DNA from: Eutypa lata | Taxonomy: Eukaryota > Ascomycota > Sordariomycetes > Xylariales > Diatrypaceae | Reading direction: 5' to 3' | Assembly (NCBI GenBank): GCA_022661535.1 | Contig: JAKULF010000008.1 | Span: 1,364,001 to 1,428,000 of the forward strand | DNA: 64,000 nt | Part shown: in pieces, positions 11,788 through 23,986 of the stretch | Numbering within the stretch: position 1 is the stretch's first letter | How the letters are laid out: each line of letters begins with the position of its first letter | Made by a program: the position numbers and the translations under genes | Notes under the pieces: generated by a model | The model's database searches: none | What the model saw: the letters and a program-made list of their open reading frames with translations, nothing else | What the model was told of the DNA's origin: nothing

Positions 11788-13249
11788 TTTGGCCTATTAG
11801 TTATTGACCACGCGTAGTAGTTAGTTCATAATGCACTTTGTATCTTCTATCGCAGGATTTCCAGAGAGGGTGTTAAGGTGTAGTGAAATAAAGTTGGCAT
11901 TAGGTTTGCTCGTTTCTCCTAATGGGTAGGTACCTAACGGGTATCTAGGCAAACAATCCTTTGGAATGGTCACATGCTGGTTACTAACTATGAATCTGAT
12001 AACGAGCGCATGTTGGTGGTGTCAAAGTGGAGTAATACACTGCATTCAATGTTGATTGTCAACCTTGGACGTATGATGGAATGTATACCTGCATGACAGC
12101 TAGAGGCGAGAGTCATAGCTGGCACGTGGTCCGAGAGGAGCAGGTTGCAAAAGACAAGGAGGCTGTGCTATACTGCTGAAAGCTTCAGCCCCAAAACCGT
12201 AGAGACATCCATGCAAATCATGGATTAAGGGGTTACCTATGTAGTTTATGTAATGTAGGTACCCATCACTGATTACTTATCATTGGTAACATTAAACATT
12301 AATAAGCGATTTTGTCACACTTGATAATTGGTACTCCGGATTGTGATACCTGTGGGATTAATCCATGTATAGGCGGTAGGTAGAAATCGGACATCCCACT
12401 AAAACAACCGACCATTGTGGCTGTGTCCAAGTTTGCCCACCCTTTAGTTAGGCATGTAGAAGGAATGGAAGCAACATTTCTATGTCTGTTTACAAAATTC
12501 CATACAATAAAGTTCTGTAGAATAGGATTTCACGAAAATTGCGTCATTGAATTAGGTTGGTGGTGCCGAGGCTATACAGGTGGCTAATAGCAATGCCTTC
12601 ATCAGAGGCTACCATAAATGTCGTTGACTGAGGCGAGGGCATCACAGATTTCTCCATTCAGTGTTAGTGTTTTGTACTTTTAAGTACGGGGGTTAATATA
12701 ATGGATTCTCGTAAAATCAGGTTCAGTTTAAGGAAGATTTCTTTTTCCAGGAGTGAATATGCATAATGTAATTAAACTACATCTCACCTGTGAATGCCTC
12801 GCTGAAAGCCTCGTTGAATGCCTTTCTCGCTGATTATTTCCTTCAACCTCGTTTAATACTAGCAGGGAAGATTAGCCAAGGTCAGCTGAATCCCACTATA
12901 GCATCTTGTCTCTAAATACCTTGGCGTTGACCTATAACTCTATCGTTCACATATGTATTATTACAAGATGTGCTCAAGGTACGCCTACAGAGAAGCTATT
13001 AGAAAATCCAAGATCATAATACTCGATAGTCTTATGATCGCTCTCTTGGGGAAAATGAACCCATTATATCGCCTGAATTCTTCTGGGTTTAAGCCACGGG
13101 GTTAAATAGTTCGATATTTAACTTAATGGGAGTTTACCTCAGGCGGTATCATAATATGTAATATTAAAACATTGAGCGAGAGAATAGGGAAAGAAGAAGA
13201 AAAGAAGAAAAAAATCCAACCTCGTCTCCTAGCAACCCCTTTTAACCAC
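11788..13249. other. Gene-free region
   Basis: No coding region is supported. The left end should hold the promoter of the PPSY protein. A short imperfect tandem repeat of a GCCTCG/CTGAA-like unit lies at 12791-12833. The remainder is AT-rich without recognisable elements. Confidence 0.45.
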
Positions 13250-14909
13250 TCACAACCCCAAAGGTATTTCATAGCTATATTCAGTTGCGCCGGCCCACAG
13301 CGGAAACGAGTTCCCTGAGTTCTGATATCGCTCAATAGGCAAGAAGCTCTGCAAATCCGTCCGGACGCAACCCTTCTTCGTGAGCGGGACGGCCTCAAAT
13401 CGGTCTTGGATCCATCCGAGCCAAATCTGCCGAGTGGCATCCAAGGCTGGCACGTGTTGTGTTCCATTAGCAACAACGTATTCCAGATCAACCCCGGGGT
13501 ATGCAACGCAAGTATCCTGGACAGTAGCGGTTGTAACATCATAGGGTACATACACGTCCAGCGTGCCTTGTAAAATAAGAAGTGGCCCCTTGAAGGCTTT
13601 CCTCCCGGCATCTGCCAAGCCTGCGTACGCAGAAACGTACCAGGTATCGCGCCAATTCTCCTGGATGACCTCCTCGCCGGTGTAGAACAGCTGCGTGGTC
13701 GCACCGAAGCTGCCTTCGAGCTGCTTGAGCAATTCCACCCTAGCGATACCCAAAGGGGTCAACCACGAGCTCAGGTCGAAACTAGGAAAGATGGTGTCGA
13801 GCATCATTCCAACCCACGGCAGGATGAACTCAGGTATACCGGTGAAGAGGTCCGTCGTCGGGCTACCGGAAACAGTGCCCAGGTAGCCGCCCTCCAGATC
13901 CGCGAACTCGTCCGGCGACGCGGCCAGAAGCTCGGCAATGCGCCACGCCACCGCACCTCCCTGGCTATGTCCCATGACGACAAACTTCTCCCCGAGCAGC
14001 CGCTCGAACGCTTCGCGGGCAGCACGCAGTGCGTACAGGGAATCCTGTGCGCTCGCACGCGATGCGAGGTACTGGTGCGGGATCACACTACCGTCCCAGG
14101 ACTGCGAGATGCCCAATCCCGCGTAATCGGGCGCCACGACTGCGTAACCCGCCAGTGCGAGGGTAAACGGTGCTTCATCGCCATACCAGACTGTGGTACA
14201 TGTAATTAGCTACGTAATCAAAACGAAAGAATATCACACTTCTTTCAACCCGATAGCTCGGTGCCACCTAGGCCATCAGAGTGATGATATGATTGTCCTC
14301 GGAAGAGAGCATGCACAGGAAAGGAGCAGGAATGACTACGGAAACTATATATATATAGGTATGAAGGTACTTACGCGCTCGGTGAGAGGAAGGTGCGGCC
14401 GAGGCGAAGAACCCAGACGTGCCGTGAGCCCAGAGGACAGCAGGGGCCCCTGCCGACGAGTCGCGAGCAGAGAGCTTCCGCGCCTGGTAAGGCCATAGCA
14501 CGTAAGCCGAAGCCGGGAGCACGGTTCCGTTGTGATTCTTGGTGGTGTACAGGATGCGGGAGAGCGCCGTGTTCGGGGGCACGACGAAGGGGCTCGTGTC
14601 GGTGAAGTCCTGGACCTTCAAGAGGGTTCCTGGTTCTTGCGGCGGCGGGTCTGACCCGTTCGTGGTGAATAGGGGCGGCAGGCTGTAGAAGTCGTCCTCG
14701 TGGGGCCCGCCGTTGGCGAGCTGCGACCGGTCGAAGTTGAACACGTTGTTCAAGTTCGTGGCCTGGGTCTCCGTGAGGCTTGCTGCCTTGATCTGCTCTG
14801 GCGAGAGGGCGAAGGACGAGTTGAACGAGGTCGAGTGCTGTGCCGCGGGTGGAGCTTGCGCGACGGCTGTTACCGCGGACAGGAGAGCGGTTGGGAGGAG
14901 GTGCATCAT
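13250..14909 (-). CDS. Secreted lipase/esterase-like alpha/beta-hydrolase
   Basis: This is a probable extracellular serine hydrolase of the fungal secretory-lipase type. There are two exons, 14909-14375 and 14190-13250, with an intron at 14191-14374 (GTAAGT donor, CCACAG acceptor). The phase is consistent, giving 491 residues. The start chosen is the MMHLL Met pair (14909 or 14906), because it begins a classic signal peptide ending near AQAPPAA. The frame further upstream opens only through non-signal residues. The mature part has LWAHGTSG (oxyanion region), VVAPDYAGLG, and the nucleophile elbow GHSQGG (Ser near residue 254). A late ...GTLDVYVPYD (acid) and NGTQHVP (candidate His) follow. N-glycosylation sequons (NSS, NGS, NGT) fit secretion. 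The substrate is not evident from sequence. Confidence 0.88.
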
Positions 14910-15770
14910 GAAGATAATGGGATATTCTACACCGATTTGGCTCACTTTTAGTCTAATTGCGTCCGTGGTTGTCCTCTCTCTGTCCTGTCATGAAAGATCG
15001 AACTGCTGCAGCCCCTGGCTTCATACCGACGGGACATTGTGGAATTAATAATCTATTCGATCACATAACTTCAGGATATTGTAAGCATGCGTGATCTTAC
15101 AAATCCTTCCTATCGGATCTTTCCTAGTTCTGGATTAATAATGTATCAACTCCATATGCTCGTCCCATATGGGGATGATTCTTTCCGTGGCAGGTGAGTG
15201 ACAGAAAGATGCGGCCGCCTTACCTAAACATTTAATCTCAAATGGCCGAATCTTTCTGTTGCCCACCTGCGTGGAAACTAACAAACAACCCTATTGCGTT
15301 AAGAAGCCTGCTTAGGGGGGATGCTCTGGGACTTATAAGTGGAGAGAGCGATGCCACGGAGTTCCATGGCAAGCAGCTATCTCCATTTGTAAGCTCCGCA
15401 TCCCGCAAAACTGATGATGCTTACTACATCGGAAGGTCGACAAGTTCTGCATCTAGCTCAGCCTCCCTAATGTGGAGTTAGCAGCTGTCACGGCATTGCT
15501 ATGGCATTTGGCCTTTAATTGTATATAAGGAATAAAACAATATTATCTATTCGATTGACTTTACCAGAGTTAACAAACACATGTCGGAAGAGTTTCCTTT
15601 ATCTTTGTCTATTAAAACTTCAGATTCTAGATGCGTTTACTATCTTCAAAGAAAAAGCACAGTTAACAACTTTGGATTATATTGTAGATATATAACCGAA
15701 CTTCTTTTCGTTGAGGTAGCTACGAAAAGTCAGGATTGTGAGGTGAGACCTGAAATAAGCAGAAAGTCCC
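14910..15770. other. Gene-free region between two minus-strand genes
   Basis: It contains the lipase promoter on its left side and 3' flanking sequence of the SprT-like gene on its right. Open frames at 15242-15481 and 15581-15835 show no coding character. Nothing else is visible. Confidence 0.4.
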
Positions 15771-16718
15771 CTAGACCATCGAATCATGCACAAGCTCCGG
15801 AATCATCATATCCTCGTGCCAACAAATCACTCTAAGTAACCCCCGCTGGATCGCCGCTATAATAGCAAAGCCCTTTTTAGTCCTTTCTAGCCAACGGCCC
15901 GGCAAAGGGGCTGTTATGTCATCGTCACATCCCAACCCCTCCAAGGAAGGGTGCCACAGTCCCATTGTTGCATTGATCTCTCTCACAATTATAAGGAACG
16001 TCTCACCGTGGGTATTGGGACCACCTTGAAGAGTCACTTCATTCTCCCCAGGGCACCAATCCCAGTACAACGCCAAGAATGCGTGTATCATCTCGTGTGC
16101 TAAGATATCCACGATTTGTTTCTTGGTGTACCGCCGTCCCCCGAAGACTCTGCTGATCGCGATGATTGTCAACTTCGTCAGCGGCATTTGCTTATAGTCC
16201 GTATAAGCAAGAAACTCCGGTATACCGAGTCGCCATTGTACTCGGTTCCACGACCAAGCATCATAATGAAGGAACTTGAATCTAACAAGCTCAGTACCGC
16301 GTTGAGTCAAGGCTCCAGCGTAGAAGATTATATCCAAGAGACGCATGAGTTGCAGGAGCTGCTCTTCGGATATATCATCGGTGTAGGAAAGGTACGCGTC
16401 CAGAAATTGATCCCTGGCCTGCTGCTGTATCGCTGTCAGTTTGGTCTGGTCGTCACGGCAGCATGACCGAACGACCGACTCGACGAGGTCTTGGATTCCA
16501 TAGGAGTGCAAACGGGTGTACTTATCTTGGCCAGGAGACACAAGTTCGTGTGTGAGGCGGGTTGCAGTATGCTTGGAGCATTCATGTCCCACCGGCTCCT
16601 TAGGCTTCGGGTCCACCTTGCCTTTCATCATCCAAGAGAGCCCCTTCCATGGTAGAACAGAGATGTGTAGGAAGAAATTCCACAGTTTAGTATACCACGA
16701 AATTTCGATAGTCGGCAT
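15771..16718 (-). CDS. SprT-like zinc metalloprotease-domain protein
   Basis: This single-exon gene encodes 315 residues from the first real ATG at 16718; the open frame further upstream has only a TTG. A hydrophobic N-terminal stretch (WYTKLWNFFLHISVLPWKGLSW) could be a membrane anchor. The catalytic core is HEMIHAFLALYWDW (about residues 208-221), followed by THGETFLIIVREIN. This is the HExxH...His arrangement of SprT-like proteases, with Glu as general base and three His ligands. SprT-like fungal proteins include nuclear Wss1/Spartan-type repair proteases and many uncharacterised small ones. No zinc ribbon, SHP box or PIP box is visible, so a DNA-protein crosslink role is not supported. 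It appears complete and unspliced. Confidence 0.75.
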   Translation of the reverse strand: MPTIEISWYTKLWNFFLHISVLPWKGLSWMMKGKVDPKPKEPVGHECSKHTATRLTHELVSPGQDKYTRLHSYGIQDLVESVVRSCCRDDQTKLTAIQQQARDQFLDAYLSYTDDISEEQLLQLMRLLDIIFYAGALTQRGTELVRFKFLHYDAWSWNRVQWRLGIPEFLAYTDYKQMPLTKLTIIAISRVFGGRRYTKKQIVDILAHEMIHAFLALYWDWCPGENEVTLQGGPNTHGETFLIIVREINATMGLWHPSLEGLGCDDDITAPLPGRWLERTKKGFAIIAAIQRGLLRVICWHEDMMIPELVHDSMV

Positions 16719-18157
16719 TTTATCCAAGAGTATAAACGTGTACTCAGCTGTGTTCAATATAACTTATAGCTAGAAACGTGAGAGTTACTTGTCTTACTAC
16801 TTACCTGAACGTCATGGATTGTAGATAATCTACCATAATCATCAATGCACGCAGCTCTTAATAGCATTTCATGCAAGTTCTCATCACAAAGCATCCTCTA
16901 TTCAGCATCATGTGTGAAGGCATCTGTCTCCAGGCTACACAAAGCCTTAGAACAATGCTTTATTCCGTTCAATGTATTATCTTGCACGACTTTTAACAAC
17001 AGAAAAAGCTACAGGGTTTATCTAATTTGAACAAAGAGATAATTATGTTTGAAGCAATGGGTTGCTGGCTACAGCTTTGATCAAGTTCATTTCACAAATC
17101 CACCTACGTAATAACAGCTGAAAGGGGCATTTCTAAGATGCTAAGAAGCACATCGAATCCGAGGAAGACGGGGCATTTAGATTATTTCGAACAATTCATT
17201 TTGGTCTATGAGCTTGTACGTGAAGATAATAAAGCATGAGAAGCAAATCTACCATGTGGCAAACGTACATACGCAGATGGTGGTGCATTATACATCCAAA
17301 GATCTTCAGTCAGATCGGACCCATTACTTAGTTGTCTAAAGAGCGAATACTGGGGCGCTTCTACTTCATACCATACTGCCATTGATCAAAATTGACGATA
17401 TAATCACCCTTCTTTCTACTCCAGTCGTACATGCATACCCCCTCCCGCAAACACGGGGGGCAATTCGTGCTAATAGAACGTGTCTGCATATTTTACAATC
17501 TTCCCGTGCTGAGAAAGTAGCTCACTTCGGCTAGCATGTTGAATCTTAGGTAAGACGGCATTTAGAACCTTTGCAATATGCATTCTTATTATGCGTAATT
17601 CCAGTTATATCACTGGTGCCCGCAATGCTATGGGTTGCATATTGTAAAGACCAGAAAAGATAGTGCTGCATGCAGAAACCATGTCCCTTCCTATTTGTTA
17701 ATTACAAAATAAGTTGCACCTATATGCCAGATAGGGACTCGTCGTTTAGGTCATGTATATGTAGTTTTTGCCACATTATCAGTAAGCTAGATGGAGACAT
17801 CATCAATAGCGGAGGGTGTTGTGCCCAACCAGTAGGTGGTCGTAAGGTTCTTATTGGTCTGTAATCGTACTGAGGTTACATCGTACTTGTTCAGGGGTCA
17901 GCCAATATACTTCGTAGCTGCTATACATGGGTGAGAACTATCGCGGGGTATCTGAGTATATCAATCAGAATGTGGTAGGGAATAATAGATAAGTATGTCA
18001 CAGCACTGTTTATAAAAGCTGGTTGTGGCCCCTTGACACGACAAGCGTGTGGAACTCGGTTTAAGCTTTAGCTTTGTTCTCAATCTCAACATTCCCACAT
18101 ACCTAACTATTGGATACAGATGATCTACACTCAAGCGATCTAAGAATTCACATAACA
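16719..18157. other. AT-rich gene-free region left of the accessory cluster
   Basis: No gene is supported. Open frames are below 65 codons and lack homology-like features. This stretch holds the divergent promoters of the SprT-like gene and the P450. A TATA-like TATAAAA element at 18011-18017 lies about 145 bases before the P450 ATG. Confidence 0.45.
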
Positions 18158-20279
18158 ATGTTAAAGCTATCCATCCCATCGATGGAGAACGTTCTGCTTC
18201 TCGCGTTGGTCGCTATCCCGTTATGGTATGCTGTAACTGCTTTCATTTCCTGGTATCGCCTGCGCGGTATCCCAGGCCCCTTCCTCGCCTCGTTCTCGTA
18301 CGTATGGCTAGCCCGGATCGCGACGAGCGCGAATCAGGAGGAGCTATACCGCGATGTGAACAAAAAATACGGACCCCTCGCTCGAGTTGGCCCCAACGAG
18401 CTCCTCACGGATGATCCTGATGTGCTCCGGAAAACGGGGTCGGCGCGTAGCAAATATGGCAAAGACCCCTGGTATATCTCTGCGCGGTTCAACCCCTACC
18501 AAGATGTCGGTATGTCGAAGCGACCTTGAAACTTCCGCCATTCTTAGACATCATTGCTGACCTACTTGCAGTATGTATAACTATTACTTCATGAAATGCC
18601 CAATACCACCAAGATAATATCTTGGACGTCTCTCGTATGTTGGACTTTGTTGAAGGGAGCCTATATTAATATATAGTAGATGTTCACGGCGCTCGACGAT
18701 AAACTCCACGATCAGATGAAGGCAAAAACAGCAGCTGCTTACAACGGTCGGGACATTGCCTCTTTAGAGCCTTGTGTCGATGACCAGGTGAATGCCATGC
18801 TCGACCTAATTCGGTCGAAGTATGCTTCAGGCCCAGAGAATCAAAATCCTCCACTCCTCGAACTAGGCTCAGTCACGTCGTACCTCACCGTGGATGTGAT
18901 TACCCGGACGCTATTTGGCAAGGAATTCGGTTACCTCAGGAGCGACTCAGACGCCTACGGATTCCTTGATCAGTCACGAGAATACTTTCCCGTGTTAGCT
19001 TATATGTTAGATGTTTCGTGGCTTCGGAGCGTGGTGTTCTCTAAGATGTTTCTGAAACTGTTCGGGCCCAAGATAACGGACCAAAGCGGAATGGGGAAAA
19101 TGATGGGGTAAGTGTCGGCCAAAGCCTTACAGGGGAGGGAGGTGAAGAAGTCCGACCTTGCGTATTATAACTAATTGTGAGAAGTGTGGCAGATCAGCAT
19201 ATGCGTGAGCGATTTAATGGGGATTCAAAGCAACAGCTGGACATGATAGTAAAATACCGTTCTCATTTTTTGTTAGAAGTTGTACTTAGAAGTCATGAAA
19301 AGGGGTCATTCGTTAGGCACGGAATGAGCCGAAAGGAGTGTGAAGCGGAAGGCCTCTTTGCACTTATCGCAGGCTCGGAGACAACTGCTTCGGTGATCCG
19401 CATTGTCATGCTCTGCCTGATGTCCAGCCCACCTACCTACCAGAAGTTCAAGGCAATGATAAAGGAAGCCATTGATGCCGGTGTTGTTTCCAGCCCCATC
19501 ACGGTAGCCGAGGCGAAACAGCTCCCCTATCTACAGGCAAGTCAATCCAATATCATGAATGACGAAAGGAATATCCTGACACGCTAGCCTAGGCTGTAAT
19601 CTACGAGGGCATCCGAATCCGGGCGCCGGCGACTGGGCTCTACCCCAAGACCGTGCCCGAAGGCGGAGAAACAATCCTAGGACATTTTGTGCCGGGGGGT
19701 ACCGCCATCGGAATGAACGCTCCAGCTTTCCTCAAGGCCCCTGCCGTATTCGGCCAGGACGCCAATATTTTTCGCCCTGAGCGGTTCCTCGAAGCAGACG
19801 ACAGAACCAGGTCCTATATGGAGCACGAAACGGAAATGGCTTTCGGGAACGGTCGCTATATGTGTGCTGGGAAGCCGATAGCATTCATGGAATTGAATAA
19901 AGCCCTCTTCGAGGTAAGGGGCCTGTGGCGATATCCAGTATAACAACCAAATATGACGAGAGTTGCTAATCACGGTTCTAGTTGATGCGCCACTTCGACT
20001 TCCAGATAGAAAATCCCACGAAGCCTTGGAGATCTAGAAGCTACAGGTACGTGATAGTGTTTCTAACTAGCCATTTACTCAACGTGTCACTTGTCTTTCG
20101 TTCATCACTGCGGTAGATGCTAACTTGTACGTAGTACGTATTACATCGTTGTTTCGTTCACGTCGAACTCTCGTGCTGTCGAGGGTATATCTCAAAACTT
20201 GAAGCTGTGATATTGACATGTAGCAGATGTTTTCGTTGAAGAAGACTACTACGTCAAAGTTACACAAAGTCGGCTCTAG
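18158..20279 (+). CDS. Cytochrome P450 monooxygenase (pisatin-demethylase-like), possibly decaying
   Basis: This is a microsomal haem-thiolate monooxygenase. The N-terminus has a membrane anchor (VLLLALVAIPLWYAVTAFI) and a hinge (LRGIPGPF). Exons are 18158-18505 (weak GTCGGT donor) or 18158-18509, 18680-19107, 19182-19248, 19303-19536, 19593-19913, 19982-20046 and a last one at about 20229-20279. Visible motifs are the I-helix AGSETTAS, the K-helix EGIR, FRPERF, and the haem loop FGNGRYMCAG with Cys ligand. The ending VFVEEDYYVKVTQSRL is typical of this P450 group. Intron 19537-19592 is GC-AG (CAG then GCAAGT); intron 19249-19302 is 54 bp and lacks stops. Two junctions are poor. Exon 1 to 2 needs a weak donor, and the last exon is out of phase with the obvious donor at 20047 unless an extra small exon (for example 20136-20185) is used. 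Confidence 0.82.
19537..19592 (+). other. GC-AG intron in the P450 gene
   Basis: The exon ends CTA CAG and the intron begins GCAAGT. A CTGAC branch-like site precedes the CCTAG acceptor. Splicing gives PYLQ joined to AVIYEGIRIRAP, which restores the K-helix ExxR region in frame. Without it the frame ends at a stop near 19585, so this is better supported than most non-canonical intron calls. Confidence 0.75.
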
Positions 20280-20757
20280 TGTAGCACTTGGACTAGCCCT
20301 TATTTAGAACGAGAGGCCAAAGTCTTCTTAAGCGAGGGGTGAATGTTTCTGGCCCTGTCAATAGCAATCTGCAATGCTTTTTTTACAGCTTCTTATTATG
20401 AAAGTTCAATACAAGAGGGTCGAAAGGTTGTGCAAGCTCTACATTAAGGGGGCACAGGCCGGTTTTATCATGACATATCCATCTATACATAAATTCACCT
20501 GCTTAATATCGATCATCTAAAGGTCTAGGGAGTTTGAGAAGACCGTTGGAGTATATATTTCTTATTTCATTTATACTGCAAAACTCATCACGTAACTAAA
20601 TTCCACGTTGTCAAGATAGATGTTCGTTTTTGATGTGGTTTTGACAAACCAGCCAGCTACGGGAAGCGTCTTACCTGAGTCCGAATAATAACAAAACAAA
20701 CAAGGCAGATAAGCAGGGGCACACAAGAATTTGAACGAGCTGAATAGGTAGGCCAGG
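20280..20757. other. Gene-free region between P450 and hydrolase (convergent 3' ends)
   Basis: AT-rich sequence between two convergent genes. No gene, repeat or RNA is recognised. Confidence 0.4.
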
Positions 20758-21998
20758 CTATTGCTTCCACGCTCTATCAAATAGCCACTCGCCCAAAAGC
20801 TTCTGGTAAGCAAGCGTCTTCGCCCCTGCATCCTCAAACGCCTCATCCGACCCATGTACCCTAGGGGGGCAAACGTCGAAACCGTGGATCTGATCGGGGA
20901 CAAGCAGCCACCGCACGCTCCTCTCCCCACCGTCTTCCACGTGTTCGAAGGAGAACCTCTCGTCGTTGAGGATGAGGGGGTTTCCGCCCTCGGCCGGATT
21001 TTCCTGGCCCACTTTGTCCTCGAACGGGGGAATGGGCCTCCCCGCGAGCTTGTTCGCGAGCCGCCAATCCTCGTGGCTGAGCATGTCCAGCTCTGCTCCG
21101 AGGACGAATACGTGCGGCGGGAGAATCTCGCGGGGCGCGAAGTATGGGGAGACAAGGGGATCGCGCAGATCCTGCCCCACGGGGAGGTAACTCCAGTCGA
21201 AGTAGGACCCGATGAGACCGAGGAAATCACCGTTCGCGCTGCGCTGCCCCGACTTCAGGGCAGGCTTGTAGTAGCGCATGTCCAATTTCTCTTTCAGCGG
21301 CACCGTAAAGTCCACCGGGGGATATAGGAGAGTCGCCGCCTTGGGCTTGACCTTCTCGCGGATCGAGGGTAGCTGGCTCACGGCGAGGGTCAGGTTCCCG
21401 CCGGCGGAGCAGCCGCCGATCGCGGTGCGGCTCTTGTCGATGGGCAGGCTCGGGTCTTCGAAGGCCGCGAGGAGAAGGGCTTCGACGTCGTGTATGGCGG
21501 TTGGGAAGGGATACCACGGCGCCTTGCGGTAATTTAGCTCGATGACGAGGACGTTATGCATTTTCGCGAAGCTGGTATTCAATTTGTCGTCATCGTGGGG
21601 CGACCCCACTGTGAATCCCCCGCCATGTATCATAAACAACGTCGGGAGCGTCTGGGCTAAGGAACGGTCGTGAGACTCGGGAAAGAAAACCCTGGACGTG
21701 GATAGCTTCGGTTAGTATGTTGTTCTTAGCTCCCATGGCTCAATGGCATTTTGAAGCTATCATCGAGCTATAGTATCAAGGATACATAGACACACCTAAT
21801 AGGCAAGGACGGGCGGCATTCGTAGGTCTTCACGAGGGTCGGTCGGTGAGGCGCTTTGTCGGCTTTCCGTGCTGCAAGCCATAGTGAGGGCCCAACAAGG
21901 GTCTTTAGGATGTAGACGATGGCGCCTCGCGATAAACGTGTTAGCAAAGGGAGCTGAGGCTGCCTGAGCACTGTGGGCTCAGTCCCATCTGCGCTCAT
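20758..21998 (-). CDS. Alpha/beta-hydrolase fold-3 (hormone-sensitive lipase-like) esterase
   Basis: This is a probable cytosolic carboxylesterase. There are two exons, 21998-21796 and 21691-20758, with an intron at 21692-21795 (GTGTGT donor, CCAG acceptor). The product is about 378 residues from the first true ATG; the frame upstream starts only at GTG. The splice joins PSLPIR to VFFPESHDRS. Motifs are HGGGFTVG (oxyanion hole, about residues 90-97), GGCSAGG around the nucleophile Ser (about residue 163), LGAELDML (catalytic Asp region) and PDQIHGFD (catalytic His). The HGGG plus GxSAG pair is diagnostic for the fold-3/HSL group. It lies tail to tail with the P450 and in the same orientation as the next two minus-strand genes. 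Confidence 0.88.
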
Positions 21999-22681
21999 AT
22001 CTGGACAAGTGAACTTCGTCACACGTTCTGCGATGGCTAATGAAGGCGAAGGCGACAGAGAAACGATCGTCTTACTCTACTTACTCGCGCCCTTGTCGAG
22101 ACTTATATTTGCTTAAACTATACCTAGCCAGATAAGAACGTGCCCAGGATGCCTGCCTGCCTAGATGCGCTTTGCCAACGTAAACAAGTGGATCATGAAT
22201 ACCTACCTGCCTACCTACCAGGTCCGTTATCAAGACATCGTACTACCTCGGACTTGACCTCTTTCGTAGTAAGCTCATGTTCGATGGTTCCCTACGTATT
22301 CGTTTAGGTAGGCTGGTAGGCAACTTTTGACTACGTACTACGTACATATTGAGGTATGATGTACACCCAGCCTGTGGCTAATGAGGTGTGGCTTAGCTGG
22401 GTCCTTTTCTAGTGGCAGTGTTTAGCGGAGGAAAAGCTGCATGTCGCTAACCAAATGAGACTTTATTATATTCCATTCAATTATCTTCGGCTGCCATATG
22501 TACATGATATATTAAAGGCCTAAATGGAACTTGTAGTTAGGGAGTGGATGTGGTATAAGATTGTTGGAAGTCATAAGTCGCCGTTGATAGCAACGCCTTA
22601 CTTATACCAGATCCCTACCGGGGCGAGGGGCAACAAGCCGCTCAATATGGATTCCCCGTGAAATGAAGCATATCGCATATG
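21999..22681. other. Intergenic region between two hydrolase genes
   Basis: It holds the fold-3 hydrolase promoter. ACCTACCTGCCTACCTACC-type tetranucleotide runs lie near 22200-22220, and a GTACGTAGTA-like repeat lies near 22330. No coding sequence is supported. Confidence 0.4.
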
Positions 22682-23530
22682 TTATGGACTCCCAACCACT
22701 TTCAGAATCCAATCAACCACTTTTTGCGGTTGGCTTACAATCGGAACATGACCAGCCTTAATACTCGTAACATCGACCTTGTTTCCAGACTCCCTCTCAA
22801 TCATTTCAATCTCTGCTCTTTGAATACTAGGCGGAATAACCACATCATCCTCGCATAGAAGGTACGACACTGGGATGTACTTATATCCGGGGTATGTCAA
22901 GGGATTTGTGAAACTGACGGACGAATGCTTCGCGAACCTCTTCACCCAAGCCAGCCCTTCTTCGGGGGAGATGTCCGAAAATGAATGCGACGCAGATAGA
23001 GGCTGGTTAGGGTGATACATCCAGCCATTCTCCTATCGCTTCAGTGTGAGCTACGGTTAAAAGGAGCTCGGTTATGGGATAGGAAGACTCACGTCTACTA
23101 GTATCTCGCTTCGTTGCTCAACGGGTATGTCGCTGAGTAGGGCCATCGCTGGCGATCCAACAGCCGGCACCAGGCAAGACACATAAGCAATTCGCACAAG
23201 CCCGCCCTTCTTCCCAAGTTTCTGCCTATCCTCCTTTCCCAGCCCCTTAGGGCACTCGGACGACGGAGTGCCACCATACGAATGTGCAACAATCACTACT
23301 TCTTTGCCCTCATCTGCGAGTTTCACGAGTTCCTTGGCAATAAAAGCAGCATCGTCGTACATGGTCGGCAGCGACCCCCCCTCCCTACCGAGCCCCGAGT
23401 CCAGGCCAACGCTGGGTAGATGCAGGGCTTTGGTCTCATAGCCATTCGCTGCTATAGCGTTGATGATTTCGTCGTAAAAGACGGGCAGCGCAAATGAACC
23501 GGTAACGAACAATATGGAAGGTTTCGCCAT
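22682..23530 (-). CDS. Small alpha/beta-hydrolase (AB hydrolase-1/methylesterase-like)
   Basis: There are two exons, 23530-23093 and 23032-22682, with a 60-bp intron at 23033-23092 (GTGAGT, acceptor GATAG). The product is 262 residues. The protein begins MAKPSILFVTGSFALPVFYDEI, where VTGSFALP resembles the oxyanion region of small plant-methylesterase-like hydrolases. VIVAHSYGG carries the nucleophile Ser. Near the end, YLLCEDDVVIP supplies the acid and AGHVPIVSQP the catalytic His, followed by a C-terminal helix (VVDWILKVVG). It lacks signal and membrane segments. Such proteins hydrolyse small esters, lactones or amides, and the substrate is not predictable. The gene reads in the same direction as the dioxygenase to its right, and the gap between their coding sequences is only about 460 bp. 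Confidence 0.87.
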
Positions 23531-23986
23531 TTTTTAAATCGTTGAAGTTGTGTGATGAGTTTGGCGTCCGAGGGGACTTATACTCTCTCTCTCTTTTATA
23601 CCTAAATATATCAACGATCAACTCAGCTTATCTCCAACAACTTCCCCGCAAGAGAGTGTACGAAGTTGACACAAAGCCGAGGCTGGTTTTCTGCCTAAAC
23701 CAGTTTGGGCGAAGGGGTTTATTAATTCTATCAAGTTTTAAAGAGGTAATGATAATGAGATATTTGAAGGCATTGAAAGATATGCCACCAAATATAATTA
23801 TCCGATGTCCTAGGGAATATCTATGTTTAGTTGTAATCTTATGGAGACGTCTAAAAGCTTAATCTATAACTCTCTACAAAAGGGGCAACTCGGTCGAGAA
23901 ACATATAAATGCTTCATAAGGGATGGAACATGATAAGCTACGAATGGGTATATCAACAGTTGTAAACAGTACTCCTGTTGCCCTCA
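23531..23986. other. Short intergenic region
   Basis: AT-rich, carrying the 3' end of the dioxygenase and the promoter of the small hydrolase, both on the minus strand. A TCTC microsatellite-like run lies at 23585-23594. Nothing else is seen. Confidence 0.4.

Noticed and set aside
13123..13704. 193-codon minus-strand frame overlapping the lipase 3' end
   Set aside because: It is an alternative frame of the lipase exon extending into a purine-rich tract. The lipase frame has the catalytic motifs.
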